A DNA stretch of 64,000 bases from Silene conica (Eukaryota; Streptophyta; Magnoliopsida; Caryophyllales; Caryophyllaceae), in NCBI GenBank assembly GCA_029255685.2, contig CM055319.2, positions 9,906,747 to 9,970,746 on the forward strand. The letters are read 5' to 3'. Position numbers and translations under genes: made by a program. Below, one piece after another: positions 22,952 to 32,900 of this stretch. Numbering within the stretch: position 1 is the first letter of the stretch; every line of letters begins with the position of its first letter. Under the pieces are notes generated by a model. It was not told the origin of the DNA. It saw only the letters and a program-made list of their open reading frames with translations, and ran no database searches.

Positions 22952-23613
22952 CTTAAGTAGCTAGAGTTAGTTTTACTTTGCTTGAATCAAGTCGTAAGAG
23001 AACATTGATCGATCGAACTTAGCTTAACTTTTTTTTATTAATTGAAAAGTTGTACCGTGCTAGCTATAATTTGTGGATCGGAAAGTATGCTGATATGAAT
23101 AATGTAGTATTTGGAGATTTTTCTTTATATATGGCTAATTTTTTGGACATGAATATAGTTTTTGGAAATGTTATTGTACGCTATTAGCTATATAGCTTAT
23201 TTGCAGGAAGAATTATAATAAGCTGGGAAAAATTATAAATTAATTTATAAAAAAAATAGCAGGCACAAAGAGACCGGTTATGTTCTCAAGCGTGCTCTAT
23301 TAATTAAAAAATATAGCGGTTGGCAAATGTGGAGCGCAGGAAGTTTGAACAAAGAGAACGGGTGTAATGTAAATAGAGAACAAGCAAAGAAGACGGTTAT
23401 AAAGTAAATAGAGAACAAGCAAAGAAGACGGTTATAATCTCATGGAGCACGGGCAAAGAGCACGGTTCATTTTTGAACCGTTCTGAAAAATGTAGTAAAA
23501 GAGGACGGTTGAACCGTTCTCTTAGGAAAAGAGGACGGCCAGGGGGAGCACGGTTCCGCTCCCCATAGGAGAACGGTTTTTAACCGTCTTCGTTCCTATA
23601 TTTTGTAGTAGTG

Positions 23614-24434
23614 CCACTATATCAGACAGAGATACAAATTTCTTAGCTAGATTCTGGAAAAAATTTCAAACTGCAATGGGATCTAAGCCTAACTTTAGTA
23701 CTGCCTTCCACCCACAGACAGATCGTCAGACTGAGCGAACCATCCAAACCTTGGAAGATTTATTAAGATCGTGTGTTTTGGATTTTCAAGGATCAGGGGG
23801 AGCAGCACTTACCGCTAATAGAATTTTCTTACAATAACAATTATCATGCTAGTATTTGTATGGCTCCATATGAGGCTATGTATGGACAAAGGTGCAGAAC
23901 ACCATTATGTTGGAGTGATATTGATGAATCCCAAATAATTGGACCAAATATGATACAAGAAACAACAGATAGAGTAAGAATCATACAAGAGAAAATGCGA
24001 GCCACACAAAGTCGTCAAAAGAGTTATGCTGACCTTTTAAAAGACGACCATCAGAATTTCAAAAAGGCGATTTTGTATTTCTCAAGGTATCGCCTACAAA
24101 AGGAGTAGTACGCTTTGGGAAGCAACGAAAATTAAGTCCTAGATACATTGAGCCTTTTGAAATAAATGAAAGAGTTGGAAATGTGGCATATCGACTTCAT
24201 CTTCCGATAGAATTGTCAAGGATACATGACGTTTTCCATGTTTCACTTTTAAGGAAGTATATCTCTAATCCAAATCATATTATTAACATACCACCTTTAC
24301 AAGTTAGGGAAGATCTTACCTACGAGAAGTTACCAATTCGAATTTTAGATCGAAAGACGAAAATTCTTCGTAATAAAACTATTCCATTGGTGAAAGTTTT
24401 ATGGTCTCGCCATGATATGTCACAAGCAACATGA
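23614..24434 (+). pseudogene. Chromovirus pol, second part: integrase core and chromodomain-like end
   Basis: Continues the integrase after the CACTA: SDRDTNFLARFWKKFQ contains the second catalytic Asp, and FHPQTDRQTERTIQTLEDLL the Glu region. A frame change occurs near 23770, then SYNNNYHASICMAPYEAMYG at 23773-24108 and a further shift near 24100. The last part (24183-24434) gives AYRLHLPIELSRIHDVFHVS and the chromodomain-like ILDRKTKILRNK...VKVLWSRHD. Several frame breaks rule out function. Confidence 0.85.
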
Positions 24435-24539
24435 GAAACCGGCTACAAATGAAAATCAAGTACCCTCATTTGTTCTAAATCAAGGTAATTGGAGTTTCGG
24501 GGTGAAACTTATTTTAAAGAGGGTAGAATGTAATAAACC

Positions 24540-24542
<3 letters not shown>

Positions 24543-24612
<70 letters not shown>

Positions 24613-24618
24613 CACACA
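24543..24618. repeat. (CA)n microsatellite
   Basis: About 76 bp of nearly pure AC repeats with a single interruption (cacaaacac). Confidence 0.97.
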
Positions 24619-24620
24619 GA

Positions 24621-24720
24621 GATGGTCAGACTGAGCGAACCATCCAAACCTTGGAAGATTTATTTACATCGTGTGTTTTGGATTTTCAAGGATCAGGGGG
24701 AGCAACACTTACCTTTAATA
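24621..24720 (+). repeat. Duplicated 100-bp piece of the chromovirus integrase
   Basis: Repeats 23721-23820 at an offset of exactly 900 bp, with about six differences. It begins right after the CA microsatellite. The source site is itself preceded by cacccacagaca, so short CA-rich homology may have guided the copying. Both copies share the same degenerate ggatcagggggagca, so the duplication happened after decay had begun. Confidence 0.85.
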
Positions 24721-26113
24721 TATATATACTTTATTAATATTATAACGTATAATAAAATAAGACGAACATGTAGTATACCTTATACCAATAAGTCTTATTT
24801 CTGACGGGAAATAGTTAGTCTTAAATAAGAAATTGTGTACTTTATACTCCATGTACCTCATTTACGTATTAATACAATTGAATATTTACCATTATTATAA
24901 ATGTCATGGTTCAAGAGTACGTATTATGGTAATAAAAATAATTTGGTAAGATAAGTATTACAGAATCTTAGGGATTAAGAAAACAAAATTTCAATTGACT
25001 ACTAATGACTTACCTTGGTAAGTTTTGTGCTAATCACCGACCTTGAAGGCTATAAAAGCCATCAACCCTCAGACATTAGTGATAGGAAAAGAAAGAAGAA
25101 ATAGATTGAACGGACACTTACTAATTTTAATCACCCATATTTACCTACCTACATAATAATAAGGTATGATTTCGGGACCCTTCGTCAATAAAAGTAATTA
25201 TTTATCTTTATATATAGTGAAATAAGAGTTTAGAAATAAGAGGGTACTATCCGTTTTATTGTTAATTTCATCTCAGGATTGTTATACCATCTCATGTTAT
25301 ATTTCCGTTCGATATGCTATAATATTAATCATGTCTATTAATGTATGATATTATGATAATTGCCTCGTACTTCTAACATTATACGAGAAATGTAATGTAT
25401 GTGCATGTCCATGATATGCATAATATGTGAGGGTATGATTCGAACGTGTGATTACGTATTTTTCGTTATAAATATATAATTGGCCAATTGTTGTATTTGG
25501 GATACGATTACAGAGAGAGATGACATTACAACTTTTAACCTATGTACATGGAAGGGGGCACGGCCTCGTGAGAACTAAGGTTCTAATTATTACTGGTAAA
25601 AGTATCAGCGGGTTTACACAGGTCTTAGATCTGGGATCCTGTGTACATAGAAGAGGGCGTAGCCCATGGGAGTTTCTACTCCGTAATGTGTCTCACTCAA
25701 GTAATGATAAACCAGTATTCGATATTTTGCATTTTATGATAAAATGACAGGGTATATATACAATACACTGGTAGAGGTAACAATTAAATGAGAATTATTA
25801 GTTAGGACCTTTGAAGGTAACTAAGATCATATTCAGTCAGTTCACTGATCTTGTTTGTTTAAATTTTTTCAGGTTTCTATGCTGGGGAACCGAGGGAGTG
25901 AGTTTCATTACAAAAATAAAAACATAGGAAATAGTTAGCATGTAATACTAAGATTGCTGAGTAAATCTTTTAGCCTTGTATTTCCAGTATAGGAAATACG
26001 GCGGTGACGCCTTTTAATAAATTGGTTTTCAAGTTAATTTATATATATAAATATATATAAATTTAACTGAAAATATATATAAATTAAACGTAATCGTTAT
26101 TTCAGTTAAATTT

Positions 26114-26118
<5 letters not shown>

Positions 26119-26175
<57 letters not shown>
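26119..26175. repeat. (TA)n microsatellite
   Basis: About 57 bp of pure TA repeat near the right end of the chromovirus LTR. Confidence 0.95.
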
Positions 26176-26178
<3 letters not shown>

Positions 26179-26192
26179 TTTTGGGCGTTACA

Positions 26193-26768
26193 CTATTCTG
26201 TGACACACATTTCAGGGTCAACAACAAAAATGAAAGAACATGGATTAAGGCAAAAGACCAAGCCTTATATGTAAGATGATTTTTTGTTAACTTATGATAG
26301 TTTTGTCAACTAATGATAGTTTTGTTAACTAATGATGATAGTTTTTTGTTAACTAATGATATTTTTCTGTTAACTAATGTAGGAAGCATATGAGGCTGAG
26401 AAAGTGGCATATCCCGAGAAACCGGATAATGAGATTTGGTATGATTTGGTGAAGGGATAAAAGAAGGGATGGTTTATGGCACCGGAAAGGTTCATGGTGT
26501 CTTTTTCAAAGAACTGGCAATAAGATCTTCGTATGAGCCGCAACAAACTTATGAGCCCTCTCTTGTAAGTCAACTACAAACGCAACTTGATGATGAAAGA
26601 AGGGCGAATGCGGACCGAGATGAAGAATTTCGGTTGATGAAAGAGCGACTGAAAGCCATGGAAACCTACTTCACCCATTGTAACCCCGGTCCACAGCCAC
26701 GTCATGACCCTAACGATCCACATGGAAAGGGTGGTGGTAGTGGAGCCGGTATGGGATTTGCAGTTTAG
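26193..26768 (+). pseudogene. CACTA ORF with Transposase_24 (Ptta/En/Spm) similarity, broken
   Basis: The first exon ends near 26270 (LFCDTHFRVNNKNERTWIKA) with donor gtaagatg. An intron of about 112 bp made of ttttgttaactaatgata repeats ends in tgtag at about 26382. The second exon encodes EAYEAEKVAYPEKPDNEIWY, the signature of the plant Ptta/En/Spm family, then MVYGTGKVHGVFFKELA and a short charged coiled coil (QLQTQLDDERRANADRDEEF). A 1-bp loss in a G run near 26457 shifts the frame at LVKG/IKEG. The product is an accessory CACTA protein, not the DDE transposase itself. Confidence 0.75.
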
Positions 26769-27221
26769 TTAGTTTAGTCGCCATGTATTAGTATCGAACC
26801 CGGAATTTATTTTAGTTTAGTTTAGTTCTTGTACGTAATTGGATAATGTTTCTCATTTTTGAATAAATGAGAAATGGGTGTTTCAAATGGTGTTGTTCGC
26901 CAAATTGATGGTTATTTTCTGTTTGCAGGGTGTTCGGTGTTGAATTACACTTTCTTTGAGAATTGGCACGATCGAAATGGAAATTCATGAGAAATGCCCA
27001 GCTGAATTGGCGACTGAAATGGAGTAAATGACGACGAACCTACTGGAATGACAACATATTTGGCGACCGAAGAAGCAGATTGGCGACTGCACATCAGTCG
27101 CCAAATTGGCGACTACACCCATTTCAGTCGCGAAATTGGCGACTAACACCAGTTCAGTCGCCAAATTTGCGACTACCAAGGCAGTAGCCAAATCTTATAT
27201 TTGGTGACGGAAATTAGTCGC

Positions 27222-28882
27222 TATTAGGATATAGGCCCATTAGGTTACGATTAGCTACGACGGCTATCGTATAGGGTTTCTGAAAGTATGATTTATTATA
27301 TATAGACTATGCATCCTTTTATAAGAAACACAACTCATTAATATTATTTCTATCCTATGCAATTTCCTCCCTTCTGTAATCTTATCATGGTATCAGAGCC
27401 TCACGCTCTTGAGGCCTAAAAACGATATTCCGCTGCCATGCCGGAGGGACTAATTAACTATGGTGCCCTCCGGCTGGATTTTAGGAGGATATTTATTTTA
27501 TTTTTCAAAAAAAAAAAAAAGTTTTTTTCTCTATTCTTCAATTCAATGACAGATCTAAGAAATCTTATTCTTTAATCAAGGTGGTATTAAATTTATTGGC
27601 GAGTTACCCACTGAAAAAAAAAACTGGCGAGTTACGTATTGAAAAAAACTGGCGAGTTACGCACTGGAAAAAACTGGCGAGTTACGCACCAAAATTTGTC
27701 TGGCGAGTCCCATACGCACCAAAATTTGTCTGGCGAGTCCTATACGCACCAAAATTTGTCTGGCGATTCCTATACGCACTCTTACCAACCACCAACTTGT
27801 GAAAAGGAAGAAGACTTATGATAAATTTCTTGAAGAAAGATCGAAGACGCCTTTTTATATTAATTATGTTTTTTGTTTTTCTTTTGTACTCCAATCGTAA
27901 AGTTCGCACTATGTATTGTCTTTACGATTGCGGGAGAGTATTAAGATATTGAGCCTATACTAGGCAAGCCCATCTATCATTAGGGTTTCATTCTAGGGTT
28001 TGACGATGTATCATATCAATGTAACCAAAAATCAATAATATTATATTCCTTATGTTATTCTCTCTTTATAATTCTAACACGGTATCAGAGCCTCGTCCCT
28101 GGGGTCTCTTAAAACCGCTTCCGCATTTTTACCGGTGGGTGGTCGGAAATTTACACCCACCGGTGGGATTATTCCAAAAAAAAAAAAGTTTAATTCCCTT
28201 TTCAATGATAAGCACCTATGTCAATGGTGTCTTTTTTATTTATAAAGATATGCTTATTTTCTATATTTTTTTTTGAATCTGGATTATTTTCTTATTTTCT
28301 CTATTCTATTTTCAATCTTGATTATTTTCTTCTTCTCCGTTTGAGGTGGTTTTTAAATTAAATTTGGAGTCCGAAAAAATTAACATTCTCCAAATCTTGA
28401 AATTTTAACGGATAATTTCCGTCTTATTGATATTTGTCAGGTTTGATAGAGTTCCTGCAAATTAACTCATTTTTCCAACAAGTCCGAAAAAAATTAACGT
28501 TCTTGTTCGGAGCTTTTCTCGCGAGTCTTAATACTCGTTTATCTTACCAACCTTGCGGAGATGAAGATCTAAATGAAGACGAAAAAGAGACGGAGATGAA
28601 GATCTCAAGACGAAAAAGAGACGAAGATTTTTATTTTCTTTTTATTCCGTGTTTTCTTTGTATTTCTCCAATCGTAAAGTTCGTCTTACGTACTGCATTT
28701 ACGATTGCGGGAGGGTATTAGGATATTAGGCCCATTAGGTTACGATTAGCTACGACGGCTATCGTCTAGGGTTTATGATAGTATGATTTATTATATATGG
28801 ACTATGTATCCTTTTATAAGAAACACAACTCATTAATAATATTTCTATCCTATGCAATTTCCTCCCTTCTGTAATCTTAACA
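27222..28882 (+). mobile_element. Composite TRIM with three LTRs, TSD GTCGC
   Basis: A 1661-bp terminal-repeat retrotransposon in miniature with no coding capacity. It has LTRs at 27222-27387, 27939-28079 and 28716-28882. PBS-like tggtatcagagcc (27388) and cggtatcagagcc (28080) follow LTRs 1 and 2, complementary to the 3' end of initiator tRNA-Met. Polypurine cgggaga or cgggagg precedes LTRs 2 and 3. The outer LTRs differ at about 8 of 166 positions, while the middle one is much more diverged. GTCGC (27217-27221 and 28883-28887) flanks the whole, so all three LTRs entered together. Confidence 0.88.
27597..27785. repeat. Minisatellite in the first TRIM internal region
   Basis: Four units of about 28 bp built on aaaaaactggcgagttacg are followed by three 31-bp units built on accaaaatttgtctggcgag. 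The two unit types share ctggcgagt, so one likely derived from the other. Confidence 0.85.
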
Positions 28883-29008
28883 GTCGCGTATTTTTTGCGA
28901 CTAAGCTCTGCGACTACAGTTTGGCGACTGATTTCAGCCGCCAATTTGTGTTTGGCGACTGAAATCAGTTTCCAAAATCAGTCGCCTGTTTTCTGTATTC
29001 TTGTAGTG

Positions 29009-29410
29009 TATTGGGAATTTGAGAGTATTTTTTTTCAAGGGTGTAATGAGCAACCTTTAGGGGAGCAAAGAATGTATATAGAGGGATCTTAAAGTTTCTG
29101 ACTTGATGGTTTTTAGGGGGAATTCAGTCTCATATGTTAGTTTTGGTGAGAAACTTCACAGGTATAACAAGAAAGCAGATTTTGCTTATCAAACTTTAAG
29201 ACACATTAATAAAGCAAATTTTGTGTTAATCTTAATTAAGACACATCGAACATTTCCCTAATAAAGCAGATTCACTTTCGCCAATTGTCCTTTTATTAAT
29301 ACTTTATAACCTCCTTAATATTTGTGCATAAAGCATACTCGTGAAGTGGAATTGAACGGAGGGAGTATATAAAGAAAAAAATGTATCATCTGAGTATTAA
29401 TTAAGTTTTA
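29009..29410. other. Intergenic, no gene seen
   Basis: AT-rich. An acggagggagta at about 29357 looks like the right end of a Stowaway-like MITE whose left end was not found. Confidence 0.4.
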
Positions 29411-29665
29411 CTTCCTCCATTTTCCTATTTTCTTCCTATTTGCGTTTTGGAGGTCAAAGTTTCCGAACTTTGACCGTAAATAAGTTAAAGAATAATAAAT
29501 TTTAAGTTATAAAATTAGAACATTTACAAATATTATCCAAAAAACTTTGAGGAAAAAAAATTTCAATAGAAAAAAGTAGCGTATAGGTGTCAAAAAAGAC
29601 GATCAAAGGTGCATCTTGGAGACCACAATAAAGCAAATGGGAAGGAAATAAATAAATGGAGATAG
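29411..29665. mobile_element. Stowaway-like MITE upstream of the RNase H-like gene
   Basis: 255 bp between TA dinucleotides (29409-29410 and 29666-29667). The left end cttcctccattttcctattt pairs imperfectly with the complement of the right end (ctatctccatttatttattt). The left end continues cttcctatttgcgttttgg, mirrored on the right by ccaca...agcaaatgggaagg. Confidence 0.65.
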
Positions 29666-29979
29666 TACTTAATAAAATCACGTATTGAAACAATAACGAT
29701 CATTAATCAGTTAGTATTAAAATCGTCCTATCGTTTTAAAAGAGAAAGGCTAAAATATTTGTAGACAAAATTATACATTTAGTCAATTATTTTAAAATCC
29801 ATGCAAGGCACGACACTGGGGATTAGATTGGGAAATAATGCACCCTAGAGGCCTAGATATGACTTGCAAAACTTCTATAAAATAAGGTTAATACGAGTAG
29901 TTAATACTACTACTTAGTTTTAAGGAGCAAAACATAAGCAAATTATATTGAATAGCAAGTTTAAGACTCAAAAGTCACC

Positions 29980-32900
29980 ATGTTTTCACAAGATTCCTAC
30001 ACTCTAAACTTCGATGGGTCACACATCAACCAGTCCAATAGAGGAGGCGCAGGATGTATCATTAGAGATGATAATGGCGAGCTTGTTGTTGCAGCTGCAT
30101 ACAAACTCGGACCCGAGCTTCCCCTGATCGATGTGGCTATAGCCGAAGCGGTCGGTCTAAGAAACGGCCTGCGGTTGGCTACGGAGCATAACTTGAGACT
30201 AAGTGTTATCAAGGGCGACAGCCAGCAAGTCATTGATCTCGTCCACGGCAAGGGAGGTAGGAAGCAACCTGAGCCGCTAACTGGTATCATCAAAGAGATC
30301 AAGGTAATTATAACTCTACTTGTACGGGGAAGGCTGATAATTTGGCTTCACCTATATCTCCATCAATTTATCATTCCTTTTTTTGGTATTATTAATAAAG
30401 CAGAAATCTTTTAATAATTACCCATACATAACATAGAATATAGTTTTGAAAAAAAATTGTTTGAGTCCATTAAGAGTATCAAAGTTTTATACTCCATAAT
30501 TTTTACGCTTGTATAAATAAAGAATTTACGAAAAGAAATGACTATCTAGACATAGAAAAGCAAATAATAACAATCGGCTAGAATAGAGAAGTATTTCCTC
30601 CATTCAAATTCATACTGCATCTTTCTATTTTGTACACTATTCATAGGTGGACATTCAATTTCCTAATACGTCCGAAAAAAATATTCATGTGGTATCTTAT
30701 TTGATTCATCTTTATAGGTACGTTCACTTTTATAATTTTTGCAAATACATAGGTAAACATTTACCACATAAAACATGCGTTAATAAACGTAAAAAACTAA
30801 ACATGCAGTGTAGATTTGAACGGAAGGAATATAATATCAACTCTATTGGTATAAAAGGGTTATATCATCGGTTAAAATTAGGCAATTGATATTGCACTAC
30901 TGTACTGGCCACCGGGAATAATCAGTTGACATAATTAATTTTCGTTGGTAATTGTTTGTGGCATTAAAGTTTATGGTAGTGCCAATATGACAGGCAATTC
31001 TAGGCCTTGCTTCGTGTTACCCTTCGCTACAGCAGATCGAACGCACTTCTAATAAAGTGGCTGATAAGCTCGCTTATATGGGATCTGGGCTTAAGACGGA
31101 GAGTCGGGTTTTTATGGGACATGATATTCCTGATCAGGTAGTTGTTACTTTTTTTTTATCAATTGGTTATAACTGTATATAGCATAACTACATTAATAAT
31201 TGTTATTTGTAACGGGTATATCCATCATAAGTTTGCGACGGGTTAAATATTACCCACGTGATTAGATAAGATAAAATAAATTGATATTTCCTAGACACTC
31301 TTCATTCGTCTTATGTATTCTACATGATAGTATTTGACCCGTCGCAATTATCTCAAGATATTGATTGTTAGAGATAATCATTGATAAAGTTACTCGAGAT
31401 GAATAGATGGTCATTTTCTCACTTGCACCTTCCAACCGGAGTATCATATTGTGAGAATGTGAGGTGTACTTTTTTTTTGCAAAATAAGTTTAATCGTACA
31501 AACAACGTTGTTTTGTTTGTAGCTTAGTAGTTTTTCCTCTGTTTTTTTGTTTGTTCGTTGTCTTCGTTGGGTTTTGAAGAGTTAAGAACGATTAAGCACC
31601 TCTAAGGGGAGGAGTGGATTAGGTGACCTTTCTAAAATTCCTGATTTTAACTGAGTTTAAAGCTTGGGATACTTAATCAGTTAATTGAATATAAGTTCAC
31701 AAGACAAATTGTAGTTCCAAGCAACAGTATAGAAGACTGTTGCACAGAAGTGGTAGAATAATTGCAAGAAGATATGCGAGGTATAAGCAAAGAAGCAAGT
31801 AAATGTTTTAAACAAACAATGTTAAAAATTGGTACAGCTCCTACTCCGGAGCCTACGTCCAACCGTTATTTTATTGCTTGATTAGATAGTTGGTCAAACT
31901 TAAACTAAACCCCTTAAAATGAAAATAATTCCCCAACTTACTCCAGTTGCATTTGCTTATAGAGTTATAGCTACTCCGCTACAAAACTTTGACTCCAACT
32001 TAGAGTGTGTCCTGTTTTTAAAACGTGTTTTTGCTTGAAAAACAATTTTTGACCATTTGTTTCCAAAAATATCACCATATAATAGTACTAGAAGCCATGG
32101 TAGTAACAGTCTAAAAGACTATTGCATAGGTTTTGCAGTTTCTAATAATTAAGATGATGTGATTAGCTTCCTCGTTTACAACCTTCATCCTAGATTCGGG
32201 GTTTCTTTTGTCTTGTTTGCATCTTGAGAGTTGAGACATTCATCTTGATTACCTTCAATGAGCTCAATGTCTTTTGCTAATTAATGGCACTTAGAAACAA
32301 ACATTAGACAATCAAGGCTAATTTGTGATCATCAATCTCATTGTGTTCTAACAGGATAGTAATCTTTGCTTCTCCGCACAGAAAAAATCCTATTTGTCCA
32401 CGTGGGAATATTGCTAGTTGCTACTCTACGAGTGTGTAACTTCTTGAATATTAGGGTAAAATTATTGGTGAGTCTTAAAACAAGACTTACACGTCCCTGA
32501 AGACCCCCAATAATCTACTTAAGTCTTGACCTCATCGTTTTATAAATAACAACCAATAAACAACTATCATGTGTTAAAGTATTATTATTTTCCTTTTTAT
32601 CTAAAACCCTATAAGAAAAGTGTAGTGGAAAAGTAGAGTTTGTGGTGGCTCTGAGAGATAATGTATAAAATTTGAGGTGAATCTGAAATGTGTTTGAACA
32701 ATAAAATAATAATAAAAGTTTGTGAAAAACTGATATGGAAGAGTTTTAAGACATTGGTGAGTCTTACTGATAATGTTACTCTTACATGGATTTTCTAACG
32801 GGCGTTTATTGTAAGTTCTTAAAGCTCCAAAAAAATAACAAGTTTGTGACAGATATCGTTTCCTCTCATAAAATACCCACCTTTTTTTCTCTCTCCGACA

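Larger units (their letters stand above)
20032..23613. mobile_element. CACTA transposon 1, 3582 bp, TSD CCA, carrying gene fragments
   Basis: Ends are CACTACTACAAATATAGG (left) and the complement of CACTACTACAAAATATAGG (right), flanked by CCA at 20029-20031 and 23614-23616. Both subterminal regions are packed with gacggtt and aaccgtc motifs (20080-20430 and 23320-23595), the presumed transposase binding sites. The interior has no full transposase. It holds an adenylate kinase exon (21209-21349), a degenerate Ulp1-like protease (22682-22951) and a 79-bp minisatellite. It sits inside the chromovirus integrase, whose frame is continuous across the insertion once one CCA is removed. Confidence 0.93.
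18714..26192 (+). mobile_element. Truncated chromovirus (Ty3/gypsy) split by a CACTA element
   Basis: A plus-strand Ty3/gypsy fragment: end of reverse transcriptase, RNase H, integrase with a chromodomain-like C-terminus, then the 3' LTR. The first half of the element (5' LTR, gag, protease, most of RT) is missing at 18713. The pol sequence is interrupted at 20031/23614 by a 3582-bp CACTA transposon. The end of the pol product (ILDRKTKILRNKTIPLVKV) is the type found in Tekay/Del-like chromoviruses. Multiple frameshifts make it inactive. Confidence 0.85.
24529..26192 (+). mobile_element. 3' LTR of the chromovirus
   Basis: Starts TGTAATAAACCG right after the pol end and a purine-rich ttttaaagagggtagaa, and ends gggcgttaca at 26192, the mirror of the TGTAA start. 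A TATA-like tataaaag lies at 25051. The (CA)n tract and a copied piece of integrase sit a few bases inside its left end. An imperfect internal duplication (tgtacatggaagggggc and tgtacatagaagagggc) lies near 25545 and 25642. Its partner 5' LTR is missing. Confidence 0.6.
26193..29008 (+). mobile_element. CACTA transposon 2, 3' part only, interrupted by a TRIM
   Basis: The right terminus at 29008 reads attcttgtagtg, the complement of CACTACAAGAAT, a standard CACTA end. Subterminal motifs agtcgccaaat and ttggcgact occur at 26985-27221 and 28883-28990. The left side starts abruptly at the chromovirus LTR boundary (26192/26193) in the middle of a coding exon, so the left half is missing or lies elsewhere. 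The TRIM at 27222-28882 sits between the coding part and the terminus. Confidence 0.8.

Noticed and set aside
24412..24804. 130-codon frame with a His-Thr run
   Set aside because: Translation of the CA microsatellite and a copied integrase piece.
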